A DNA stretch of 64,000 nucleotides. Source: JBPCOI01 sp051000395. Its GTDB lineage: Bacteria; Actinomycetota; Actinomycetes; Mycobacteriales; Jatrophihabitantaceae. A model generated the notes under the pieces. It was not told the origin of the DNA. It saw nothing but the letters and a program-made list of their open reading frames with translations, and did no database searches. The position numbers and the translations under genes are program-made. The DNA is taken from the NCBI GenBank assembly GCA_051000395.1, contig JBPCOI010000003.1, forward strand, positions 1 through 64,000, written 5' to 3'. Below are positions 23,780 to 34,131 of this stretch, piece by piece; positions within the stretch are counted from its first letter, which is position 1, and the number at the start of each line of letters is the position of its first letter.

Positions 23780-24826
23780 TCAGCCGCCGATCGCCGACAT
23801 CGTGCGCGCGGGTTGGACGAAGCCGGCGGCGCCGATGCCGTGACCGGCCTGCTTGCCGGCGACCGCGGACTTGATGATCTCGCCCAGCACCGCGTCGCTC
23901 GCGCCCTCGCGCAGCGGCGCGCGCAGGTCGGTCTCGTCCTGAGCGAACAGGCAGGTGCGCAACTGCCCGTCGGCGGTCAGGCGCAGCCGGTCGCAGTCTC
24001 GGCAGAACGGCCGGGTCACCGACGCGATCACCCCGACGCGGCCCGCGGCCGAGGCCCACGCCTCGCGCCCGGGTCCGTCCAGCACCGCGAAGTCCTCCGC
24101 TGGCGCGTGCTCGCGGTGACCGCGCGGCTCCAGCGTGTAATCGCGGCCCAGCAGTTCGAGGATCTCCTCGGCAGTAACCATCGCCGAGCGCGACCAGTTG
24201 TGGTCGGCGTCCAGCGGCATGTGCTCGATGAAGCGCAGCTCGTAGCCGCAGCGAAGGGCCCAGTCGAGCAGTTGCGGCGCCTCGTCCAGGTTACCGTCGC
24301 GCATCAGCACGGAATTGATCTTCAACGGTTGCAGTCCGGCCTGTGCCGCGGCCGCCACGCCCGCCAGCACCTCCGGCAGGCGGTCGCGCCGCGTCAGCGC
24401 GGCGAAGCGGGATCGCTCGAGCGTGTCGACGGAGACGTTGATCCGATCCAGTCCCGCCTCGACGAGCGCCACGGCCGACCGCGTCAGGCTGATGCCGTTC
24501 GTGGTCAGCGAGAGTTCCGGGCGCGGGACGAGCCCGGCCAGCGCGCTCACGACGGGCACCAGCGTGGGGTGTACCAGCGGCTCGCCGCCGGTGAGCCGGA
24601 TGCTGCGCACGCCGAGCCCGACGAAGATTTGGGCCAGGCGGACGATCTCCTCGTCGGAGAGCCGTTGTGTCTTGCTCAGCCAGTCCAGCCCCTCAGCGGG
24701 CATGCAATAGGTGCAGCGCAGCGAGCATCGGTCGGTCAGCGAGATCCGCAGGTCGGTGGCCACCCGGCCGAACGCGTCGCGAAGCACCGCTTGTGGCTGG
24801 ACGTTGACCTGCTCCGGCGTGGTCAC
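23780..24826 (-). CDS. moaA: GTP 3',8-cyclase MoaA (molybdenum cofactor synthesis, step 1)
   Basis: 348 aa radical-SAM enzyme. N-terminal [4Fe-4S] motif CSLRCTYC, substrate loop MPAEGL, LTGGEPLVHPTLV, TTNGI; C-terminal second cluster with CRDCDRLRLTADGQLRTC; family C-terminal GG. Converts GTP to 3',8-cH2GTP for MoaC. No other moa genes are in the window. GTG at 24826 is preferred over the GTG at 24835 because it lies seven bases after a TAGCGT -10 box. Needs Fe-S clusters, which the SUF operon in the window could supply. Confidence 0.92.
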   Translation of the reverse strand: MTTPEQVNVQPQAVLRDAFGRVATDLRISLTDRCSLRCTYCMPAEGLDWLSKTQRLSDEEIVRLAQIFVGLGVRSIRLTGGEPLVHPTLVPVVSALAGLVPRPELSLTTNGISLTRSAVALVEAGLDRINVSVDTLERSRFAALTRRDRLPEVLAGVAAAAQAGLQPLKINSVLMRDGNLDEAPQLLDWALRCGYELRFIEHMPLDADHNWSRSAMVTAEEILELLGRDYTLEPRGHREHAPAEDFAVLDGPGREAWASAAGRVGVIASVTRPFCRDCDRLRLTADGQLRTCLFAQDETDLRAPLREGASDAVLGEIIKSAVAGKQAGHGIGAAGFVQPARTMSAIGG

Positions 24827-24833
24827 CGTCCCC

Positions 24834-24839
24834 ACGCTA
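24834..24839 (-). promoter_or_regulatory. Leaderless -10 box of moaA
   Basis: TAGCGT on the minus strand, seven bases, then the moaA GTG at 24826. It overlaps the GTG at 24835, which argues against that start. The NlpC gene stop is just upstream, so moaA may also receive read-through. Confidence 0.45.
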
Positions 24840-24844
24840 CCCGG

Positions 24845-26455
24845 TCAGCTCATCGGGCGGGTCGCACCGAAGTAGCCCCAGTCGACCTGGCCCAGTGGTG
24901 TGATCTGGATGACCTCGCCGCTCTGGGGCGCTTGGATCACGTTGCCGTTACCGATGTACATGGCGACGTGATGGATCCCGCCGATGGTGCCGTCGGCACT
25001 CCAGAACACCAGGTCGCCGGGCATCAACGAGCTGGTGTCGGGGTGGTAGGAACCCGCCCGGGTGTACTGCGTCGCCGCGAAGTGATCCAGCGTGATGTAG
25101 TCGGCCCAGGCGTAGAGCGTCAGCCCGGAGCAGTCGAACCCGTCGACGTTGCAGTCGTTGAACGCGCCGTCACCGGCACACACGCCGTACGTCGGTCCGT
25201 TGGCGTCGCCGCCGGCCCAGGAATACATCCAGCCGAGGTAGCGCTCGGCCTTGGCGACGGCCGCCTGGCCCTTGGCGGCCGACCAGCCACCGCCGGATGG
25301 AGTCGGCGGCGGGCTGTAGCTGCCGCCGCCACCGCCACTGCTTCCGCCATTGCTGCTGCCGCCGCCACTGCTACCGCCATTGCTGCTGCCGCCGCCACTG
25401 CTACCGCCGCCGCTGCCGCCACTGTTTCCGCTGTTGCTGCTGCCGCTGTTGTTGCCGCTGTTGTTGCCGCTGTTGTTGCTGCTGCTGTTCTGCTGGGCTG
25501 CGATCTGGGTGGCACGTTGCCGGGCCAGCCGGTCCTGTTCGGCCTGGTAGGCCCGCTGGGCGGCGAGCCTGGCCTGTTCGGCCTGATAGGCGCGCTCGGC
25601 GGCGAGCCGGGCCTGCTCGGCCTGGTAGGCCAAGTAGGCCGCCCGCTGCCCGTTGAGCGTGGCCAGCTCGCTTCGGGCGCTGTTCAGGGCGCTCTGGTTC
25701 GCGGCGAGGCTCGCCTGCAGCTGGCGCTCCTGTGCTCGTGCGGCGATGACCGAGGCGTCGGCCTGCTGTTTTGCCTGCGCCGCGGCTTGCGTCGCGCTGG
25801 CCTGCGCCCGCACGGCTTCGCGCGCGGCGGCGTCGGCGTTGGACTTGCCGACGGTGGCCTGCTGCAGGTTCGCGATGGCGCTTACCTGGTGCGTGGACTG
25901 GTAGGTCTGTAGGGCGCCCTGCTGCAGCAACACGTTGGGGTCGCCGGCGGTCAGCAGCGCGCCGGTGGTACCGCCGACGGCTCCGCTCATGTAGGACGCC
26001 TGGATGTACTGACGGAACTCGCTCTGCGCCGAGTCGACCTTGGTCTGCGCGCGCCGCACTCCGGCGCGTGCCAGGTCGGCAGCGGCCTTGGCCGCCTGCA
26101 ACTTCGACAGGGCGTAGACGAACTTCTGCTCGGCCAGCTCCTGCTGGGCCTGCAGCTGCTGTAGCTGGCTCTGCAGCGTGGCCGCTTGTGCCCCGAGCGC
26201 GCCGACCCTGGTGGCCAGCGCATCCTTGCGCGCCTGAGCACTCTGCAGCTGTCCGTTGGAGGGGTTGGGCGGCGGCGCGGCGATCGCGCCGTGCGAGGGC
26301 ACGAGCACCAGGCTCGCGACGGTTGCAAGACTCGCCAGGGCAGCGACGAAACGCCGGGGCCGCCCAGCGCGGCGGCGCGGGGGCCGCTCGGCAACGCGGG
26401 GGCGGGAGCGACCGGTGACAGCGGGGCTGGGGCGTCCGACTCGGCTCAGGTGCAC
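24845..26455 (-). CDS. Secreted NlpC/P60 peptidoglycan endopeptidase with coiled coil (RipA-like)
   Basis: 536 aa. Long Arg-rich signal region with hydrophobic core 36-54 and AIAA cleavage site near 60; coiled coil 68-320 including three 13-residue repeats YQAEQARLAA(E/Q)RA at 277-315; Asn/Ser/Gly linker 323-390; NlpC/P60 domain 391-536 with catalytic C442 (GFDCSGL) and H496 (IHHVAMYIG). The third catalytic position is Q508 (VIQAPQSG) instead of His or Glu. C426 and C435 may form a disulfide. Cleaves D-Glu/mDAP stem peptides, probably at septation, with the coiled coil acting as autoinhibitor or partner site. Sits by moxR as ripA does in M. tuberculosis. GTG chosen for signal peptide and AGGAAGAG upstream. 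Confidence 0.88.
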   Translation of the reverse strand: MHLSRVGRPSPAVTGRSRPRVAERPPRRRAGRPRRFVAALASLATVASLVLVPSHGAIAAPPPNPSNGQLQSAQARKDALATRVGALGAQAATLQSQLQQLQAQQELAEQKFVYALSKLQAAKAAADLARAGVRRAQTKVDSAQSEFRQYIQASYMSGAVGGTTGALLTAGDPNVLLQQGALQTYQSTHQVSAIANLQQATVGKSNADAAAREAVRAQASATQAAAQAKQQADASVIAARAQERQLQASLAANQSALNSARSELATLNGQRAAYLAYQAEQARLAAERAYQAEQARLAAQRAYQAEQDRLARQRATQIAAQQNSSSNNSGNNSGNNSGSSNSGNSGGSGGGSSGGGSSNGGSSGGGSSNGGSSGGGGGSYSPPPTPSGGGWSAAKGQAAVAKAERYLGWMYSWAGGDANGPTYGVCAGDGAFNDCNVDGFDCSGLTLYAWADYITLDHFAATQYTRAGSYHPDTSSLMPGDLVFWSADGTIGGIHHVAMYIGNGNVIQAPQSGEVIQITPLGQVDWGYFGATRPMS

Positions 26456-26564
26456 GGCTACGGCTCTCTTCCTGGCAGACCACCGTTGGGTTTCGGTGAA
26501 CTCAGAGTGCCATTTCCGTCCCTCTTGCGCCAGGGGCCACTCCAGAATCATCCGCACCAGAGGT
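26456..26564 (-). other. Leader region of the NlpC/P60 gene
   Basis: About 110 bases between the PAP2 stop and the NlpC start. On the minus strand CACCG and CGGTG form a five-base stem around an eight-base loop, close to the ribosome-binding site. I looked for a c-di-AMP (ydaO) riboswitch, common upstream of actinobacterial cell-wall hydrolases, and do not see its conserved core. Confidence 0.3.
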
Positions 26565-27560
26565 TTATATGACGGACATTTCAGGTGATGTTGTCGCGTC
26601 CGAGTTGCCGGCCAGGGCAGCTTCGCTCTCCGCGTCGCCCGTCGCCGGAGCGTCCTCGCGCGCACCGCGCCAGCGTTCGAAGCGGCCCATCGCAGCGTCC
26701 GCGGCGAGCGCGTATCCGGCCCCGACCACAAGATCCAGTACGTAATGCTCCCCGGTGTAGACGAGAGTCAGCCCCATCGCCGCCGGATAGAGCAGCAGCA
26801 GGTAGCGCCGCCGGGAGTGCAACTGCCGGGCGAGCACGAGCGCGGCGAGAAGGGCCAGCGCCAGATGCAGCGACGGCATCGCCGCTACCGGATTGGCGCC
26901 GTCCCGCTGGGCGCCCGAGAGCGCTTGGTTCGCGAAGTCGACGTGGAACCAGGTCCACCCGCGTGCCGAGAGGCGGTGCACGCTCGCGATGACGCCGGCG
27001 CGGGCGGCCAGCCAGGGCGGCGCCTCGGGGAACAGCACGTAGGTCACCAGCCCGGCGCAGGACAGCAACACGACCCGCGAGATGTAGGCGAGCCAGATCT
27101 GGCGGGCCCGCACCCACAGCAGCGCGGCGAGTACCGGTGTCACCACGAAGTGCGACGTGTAAACGACGGTGGCCAGCGCGTCGTACCAGTGCACGTGGGT
27201 GGGGCTGTAGAAGTGCTGCTGCAACCAGACGGTCGGCACCACACCGCCGAACAGCCAGCGCTCGGCCGTCGCGATGTCGCGCACGTGCAGGGGCATGCCG
27301 ACGGTGGCCGCCAGCGACCGTGACTTGTCGTAGAGCATCAGCACGAGCGTGAACGGCAGCCAGTCCAGCCCGACCTGCAGCATCCGCCGCCAGCCGCGCC
27401 CGAGGCAGGTGATCGCCAGGCCGGCGACGACGGCGAGGGCGAGCGGTCCGCGCGAGGTGGGCACTCCGTCGGCGACCAACAGGTACAGCAGGGCGGCGAC
27501 GTAGGCCGCACCGATCCCCAGGCGCAGACGCCGCCAGCCGAGGGTCCGCACGTCCACCAC
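26565..27560 (-). CDS. PAP2-family membrane phosphatase
   Basis: 331 aa with six or so transmembrane helices. PAP2 motifs: AMPSLHLALALLAAL (PSxH, motif 2) and YTGEHYVLDLVVGAGYA (motif 3, with H and D); motif 1 lysine is not clear (LYDKSRSLA). It belongs to the inositol-phosphorylceramide/PAP2_3-like subgroup seen in actinobacteria. Likely acts on a lipid phosphate or pyrophosphate at the membrane outer face. GTG at 27560 follows TATGGT by seven bases; the ATG at 27572 falls inside that box. Confidence 0.82.
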   Translation of the reverse strand: MVDVRTLGWRRLRLGIGAAYVAALLYLLVADGVPTSRGPLALAVVAGLAITCLGRGWRRMLQVGLDWLPFTLVLMLYDKSRSLAATVGMPLHVRDIATAERWLFGGVVPTVWLQQHFYSPTHVHWYDALATVVYTSHFVVTPVLAALLWVRARQIWLAYISRVVLLSCAGLVTYVLFPEAPPWLAARAGVIASVHRLSARGWTWFHVDFANQALSGAQRDGANPVAAMPSLHLALALLAALVLARQLHSRRRYLLLLYPAAMGLTLVYTGEHYVLDLVVGAGYALAADAAMGRFERWRGAREDAPATGDAESEAALAGNSDATTSPEMSVI

Positions 27561-27567
27561 GGACCCG

Positions 27568-27573
27568 ACCATA
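27568..27573 (-). promoter_or_regulatory. Leaderless -10 box of the PAP2 gene
   Basis: TATGGT on the minus strand, seven bases, then GTG at 27560. It is back-to-back with the aconitase promoter region. Confidence 0.45.
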
Positions 27574-27635
27574 TCGCCCGGCCGCCCGCCTCGGCCGTAG
27601 CCGCACGGGCCCGGCGTAGCTGTCGAGCGGTGGTA

Positions 27636-27649
27636 TCTTGACGTCAAGA
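27636..27649. promoter_or_regulatory. Perfect 14-bp palindrome upstream of acnA (candidate operator)
   Basis: TCTTGACGTCAAGA, centre 36 bases before the acnA GTG. It includes TTGACG, so a bound regulator would cover a possible -35 box. Aconitase genes in actinobacteria are commonly controlled by TetR-type AcnR or iron regulators; here no regulator gene lies next to acnA, so the binder is unknown. Confidence 0.5.
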
Positions 27650-27678
27650 CAGTTACGGTGTGACGACGGGAGCCGGTC

Positions 27679-30486
<2,808 letters not shown>

Positions 30487-30520
30487 CGGCACCGCCGCGC
30501 CCGCCGCGTCCGCAAGATCA

Positions 30521-30538
30521 GGTCACGAGTTGGTCACG
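30521..30538. promoter_or_regulatory. Direct repeats GGTCACG, one helical turn apart
   Basis: GGTCACG at 30521-30527 and 30532-30538, 11 bases start to start, about 100 bases before the sugar-binding-protein gene. Spacing suits a dimer on one DNA face, perhaps the ROK regulator of the operon. No strong -35/-10 pair could be assigned in this 152-base gap. Confidence 0.3.
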
Positions 30539-30638
30539 TGTGTCGGCAGTCACCCGGTAATGGGATATGTTCGCGCGCACAACAATCGACTTGACGTCCG
30601 GCGGGTCCGGTCGTCCCACGAGAGAAGGCGCGAGGCGC

Positions 30639-31775
30639 ATGCGCAAGAGCACCCTCACCATCGCCGCGCTCGGAACCGCAGGGGCCCTGACCCTGGCCGG
30701 ATGCAGTTCGAGCGGCGGCGGCAAGGCAGGCAACTCCGGGACCAACAGCGGCTCGAGTTCGAGTTCGTCGGCGTCGGGCAAGACCCAGGTGGGCGTCATC
30801 CTTCCGGACACGACCTCCTCCACCCGCTACACCGAGTTCGACGCGCCATTGCTGATGAAGGCGTTCAGCGCGGCCGGCATCAAGGCCGACGTCCAGAACG
30901 CCGGTGGCAGCACCTCCAAGTACGCCTCGATCGCGCAAAGCATGATCGGCGAAGGCGTCAAGGTGCTTGTCATCGACTCGATCGACCCGACCTCCGGAGC
31001 GGCCGTCGAGGCCCAGGCCAAGACCGCGGGCGTCAAGGTCATCGACTACGACCGGGTCAACCTCGGCGGTAGCGCGGACTTCTACGTCTCCTTCGACAAC
31101 GAGAAGATCGGCGAACTGCAGGGTCAGGGTCTGATCCAGTGCCTGAGCGCGGCCCACGCTCCCAACCCCGCCCAGGTCATCGAGATGGACGGCGGCACCG
31201 ATGTCGACAACAACGCCGTGCTGTTCAAGCAGGGCGCCCAGAAGGTGCTCAAGGCGGATTCGAGCGTCAAGGTCGTGTCCGACAGCGTCGTCAAGGGGTG
31301 GGACGTGAGCCTGGCCGCACCGGCGTTCACGCAGGCGCTCACCGCGAACGGCGGCAAGGTCGACGGCGTCTACGCCGCCAACGACGACATCGCCAACGCG
31401 GTGATCGGCGTGCTCAAGAGCAAGGGCCTCAACGGCAAGGTGATGCTCACCGGCCAGGACGCCGGTGTCGAGGGCCTGCAGAACATCCTGCGCGGCGACC
31501 AGTGCATGACGATCTACAAGTCCTACGCGCAGGAAGCGGCAGCGGCGTCCAAGCTGGCGATCGCGCTGGTCAAGGGCCAGGACCCGACCACGGCGGGCGT
31601 CACGCTGACCGCGTTCCAGGATCCGAAGGGCAACCGCACCCTGAAGGCCTACCTGCTGCCCGCCCAGATCGTGACCAAGAGCAACGTCAAGATCGTGGTC
31701 GACTCCGGACAGGTCGCGGCCGCGAAACTGTGCAGCGGCCTCACTACCCAGTGCACAGCGGCCGGGATCAAGTAG
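30639..31775 (+). CDS. Sugar ABC importer, substrate-binding lipoprotein (XylF-like)
   Basis: 378 aa. Lipoprotein signal with lipobox LTLAGC (Cys22), Ser/Gly linker to about residue 46, then a type I periplasmic-binding fold: VGVILPDTTSSTRYTEFDAP, VLVIDSIDPTSGAAVEAQAK, VIDYDRV, VYAANDDIANAVIGVL, LTGQDAGVEGLQNI. This pattern is close to D-xylose-binding XylF; a pentose or related sugar is likely. First gene of binding protein-ATPase-permease-ROK. A hairpin follows the stop and may raise its mRNA level relative to the rest. Confidence 0.9.
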   Translation: MRKSTLTIAALGTAGALTLAGCSSSGGGKAGNSGTNSGSSSSSSASGKTQVGVILPDTTSSTRYTEFDAPLLMKAFSAAGIKADVQNAGGSTSKYASIAQSMIGEGVKVLVIDSIDPTSGAAVEAQAKTAGVKVIDYDRVNLGGSADFYVSFDNEKIGELQGQGLIQCLSAAHAPNPAQVIEMDGGTDVDNNAVLFKQGAQKVLKADSSVKVVSDSVVKGWDVSLAAPAFTQALTANGGKVDGVYAANDDIANAVIGVLKSKGLNGKVMLTGQDAGVEGLQNILRGDQCMTIYKSYAQEAAAASKLAIALVKGQDPTTAGVTLTAFQDPKGNRTLKAYLLPAQIVTKSNVKIVVDSGQVAAAKLCSGLTTQCTAAGIK

Positions 31776-31797
31776 ACCGGCGCCGCCACTGAACACG

Positions 31798-31841
31798 TGC
31801 GGTGGTGGGCGGCCGGTACGGTCCGTCCGTCCACCACCGCA
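31798..31841 (+). terminator. Intercistronic hairpin after the binding-protein gene
   Basis: TGCGGTGGTGG (31798-31808) pairs perfectly with CCACCACCGCA (31831-31841) around a 22-base GC-rich loop, with no U-tract. Its place between binding-protein and ATPase genes is typical of partial terminators or 3'-stabilising stems that give more binding protein than transporter. Confidence 0.6.
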
Positions 31842-31882
31842 GTGCGGCGGCGCGTGCACGCGGCGTAGGGAAGGGGAGCACC

Positions 31883-32659
31883 ATGGCTGAGCCGATCCTC
31901 GCGATCCGGGGCCTGAACAAGAGCTTCGGACCAGTGCACGTCCTGCACGACGTCGACCTGTCCGTGTACCCGGGCGAGGTGAGCGCGCTGGTCGGTGACA
32001 ACGGCGCGGGCAAGTCGACGCTGGTGAAGTGCATCGCCGGCATCAACAGCATCGACAGCGGTGAGGTGCTCTGGGAGGGCAAGCCGGTCACCTTGAACGA
32101 TCCCCGGGCGGCCGCCGCGCTGGGAATCGAGTTCGTCTACCAGGACCTGGCGCTCGCCGACAACCTGGACATCACGCAGAACATGTTCCTCGGCCGGGAG
32201 ATGCGCCACTTCGGCTTCCTCGCCGACGGCGAGATGGAGCGCAAGGCACGCGAGGTGTTGGCCAGCCTGTCGGTCCGGACCGTGTCCTCGGTCCGTCAGG
32301 TCGTCGCGAGCCTGTCCGGTGGCCAGCGGCAGACCGTCGCGATCGCCAAGGCAGTCCTCTGGAACAGCAGGGTGGTCTTCCTGGACGAGCCCACCGCCGC
32401 GCTCGGCGTGGCGCAGACCCGGCAGGTCCTCGACCTGGTCCGCCGCCTGGCCGACCAGGGCCTAGGCGTGGTGCTGATCTCGCACAACATGAACGACGTG
32501 ATGGAGGTGGCCGACCGGGTGTCGGCGCTCTACCTGGGCCGGATCGCGGCCGAGGTCTTCACCAAGGACAGCAGCACCACCCAGATCGTCGAGCTCATCA
32601 CTGCCGGCCGCAGCGGCAGCATCGGGCTGACTCCGGCCACGGCCAACGAGAACATCTGA
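31883..32659 (+). CDS. Sugar ABC importer ATPase, single-domain (XylG/FrcA-like)
   Basis: 258 aa. Walker A GDNGAGKST (38-46), Q-loop VYQDLALADNLDI, signature LSGGQRQ, Walker B VVFLDEPTAAL, H-loop LISHNM. Only one nucleotide-binding domain, half the size of RbsA/XylG of enteric bacteria, so the transporter probably uses a homodimer. The A-loop and helical domain fit carbohydrate uptake CUT2. ATG at 31883 has AGGGGAG. Confidence 0.92.
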   Translation: MAEPILAIRGLNKSFGPVHVLHDVDLSVYPGEVSALVGDNGAGKSTLVKCIAGINSIDSGEVLWEGKPVTLNDPRAAAALGIEFVYQDLALADNLDITQNMFLGREMRHFGFLADGEMERKAREVLASLSVRTVSSVRQVVASLSGGQRQTVAIAKAVLWNSRVVFLDEPTAALGVAQTRQVLDLVRRLADQGLGVVLISHNMNDVMEVADRVSALYLGRIAAEVFTKDSSTTQIVELITAGRSGSIGLTPATANENI

Positions 32660-32670
32660 GGGCGGCGACG

Positions 32671-34101
32671 ATGGCATCCAACGACACGCAGACCGGGACG
32701 CCGGCAGGTACGTCAGTGCCGTCAGGCTCGGGCGGCTTCGCACTCGACGTGGAGCGCCGCACCATCCTCGGCGGCATGCACTCCTACGTGAATCGCATCC
32801 GCACCGGCGACCCCGGGGCGCTGCCCTCGGTGCTCGGGCTCGTCGTCCTCGGCTTCATCTTCAGCCAGGTGAGCAGCCGATTCCTCGGCAAGGGCAACAT
32901 CGGCGACCTCCCGGGCCAGGGCGCCTACATCGCAGTGATCGCGCTCGGGCTGGTGTTCGTGCTGCTCCTCGGCGAGATCGACCTCTCGGCCGGCACCACC
33001 GGCGGCATCTGCGCCGGCTTCGCCGCCCAGGCGATCAACTCGCACACGCTGCACAAGGGGATCCCCAGCCTGCTGTACTGGTCGCTGCTCGGTGCCATGA
33101 TCGCGATGCTGCTGCTCGGCCTCTGGCTCAAGACCTACCTGGGCTCGGCCGTGGTCCTGATCGGCCTGATCGTGGTGTTGAGCGGGCTGGACAGGCACGT
33201 GGTCTTCGCGATCATCTTCGCGATCGGGATCGGAGCCGCGGTCGGCATCTTCACCGGCTGGCTCGTGGCCAAGGTCGGCATACCCAGCTTCGTCGTCACG
33301 CTGGCCCTGTTCCTCGCCTGGCAGGGCGTGCTGCTGTTCGCGCTGAACGGCAACCCGATCAGTGTCAACAACTACTCGTTCTGGGCCGGCCTCGCGCACA
33401 ACAACATGTCCCCGCTGTGGAGTTGGGTCTTCACGATTGTCGTTACCGGCGGCTACATCCTCTACACGTTGGTCAAGTCCCTGCGTGCCCAGGCGAAAGG
33501 CCTGGCTGCCGACACGGTAGGTCTCGTGCTGGTGCGCGGCGGCGTCGTCGCCGCGGCTGCGCTCGTCATCACCGCCCTGGCCAACCAGAACCGCAATCCC
33601 AATCCGAACTTTAAGATCGAAGGCTTGCCCTGGGCGGCAACCATCCCCATCTCCATGATGATCGTCTGCACGGTCGCGCTCACCAAGACCACCTGGGGGC
33701 GCCACCTGTTCGCCACGGGCGGCAACGCCGAAGCGGCCCGCCGGGCCGGCATCGACGTCGTCCACATCCGGGTCAGTGCCTTCGTCGTCTGTTCCTCGCT
33801 CGCCGCGGTCGGCGGGATCTTCCTGTCCTCCAGCACCGGCGGTGCACAGCTGGACCTGGGCGCCGGGAACATCCTGCTGTTCGCGGTGGCCGCGGCCGTG
33901 ATCGGTGGCACCTCGCTGTTCGGCGGGCGGGGCAAGCCGCGTGATGCGATCATCGGCGCTCTCGTCATCGTGATCATCCCGAACGGCCTCGGCCTGCGAC
34001 CGAGCCTTCCGGCGCAGTACCAGAACGTCATCACCGGTCTCGTCCTGTTGATCGCCGCTGCCGTCGACGCGCTCTCCCGGCGCCGCGCCGCGAGGCTCTG
34101 A
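32671..34101 (+). CDS. Sugar ABC importer permease (XylH-like, CUT2)
   Basis: 476 aa. N-terminal cytosolic tail of about 45 residues, then ten or more helices, with CUT2 permease signatures IALGLVFVLLLGEIDLSAG, GKVGIPSFVVTLALF (as AKVGIPSFVV) and RHLFATGGNAEAARRAGI, the ATPase-contacting EAA-like loop. Long for the family because of an extra helix pair near residues 290-330. Twelve bases after the ATPase gene. Confidence 0.92.
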   Translation: MASNDTQTGTPAGTSVPSGSGGFALDVERRTILGGMHSYVNRIRTGDPGALPSVLGLVVLGFIFSQVSSRFLGKGNIGDLPGQGAYIAVIALGLVFVLLLGEIDLSAGTTGGICAGFAAQAINSHTLHKGIPSLLYWSLLGAMIAMLLLGLWLKTYLGSAVVLIGLIVVLSGLDRHVVFAIIFAIGIGAAVGIFTGWLVAKVGIPSFVVTLALFLAWQGVLLFALNGNPISVNNYSFWAGLAHNNMSPLWSWVFTIVVTGGYILYTLVKSLRAQAKGLAADTVGLVLVRGGVVAAAALVITALANQNRNPNPNFKIEGLPWAATIPISMMIVCTVALTKTTWGRHLFATGGNAEAARRAGIDVVHIRVSAFVVCSSLAAVGGIFLSSSTGGAQLDLGAGNILLFAVAAAVIGGTSLFGGRGKPRDAIIGALVIVIIPNGLGLRPSLPAQYQNVITGLVLLIAAAVDALSRRRAARL

Positions 34102-34131
34102 ACGTCGCGGGACCTCGGGGCTGACGATGTC

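Noticed and set aside
25318..25480. Regular short repeats resembling a CRISPR array
   Set aside because: Repeats are contiguous codon-level repeats of Ser, Gly and Asn within one reading frame; no unique spacers.
25297..25656. Cys/Arg-rich and Leu/Pro-rich small frames on the plus strand
   Set aside because: Direct translation of the complementary Ser/Gly/Asn linker repeats of the NlpC gene.
26456..26564. c-di-AMP (ydaO) riboswitch upstream of the NlpC/P60 gene
   Set aside because: The region is only about 110 bases and lacks the conserved core and paired elements; only a weak five-base stem is visible.
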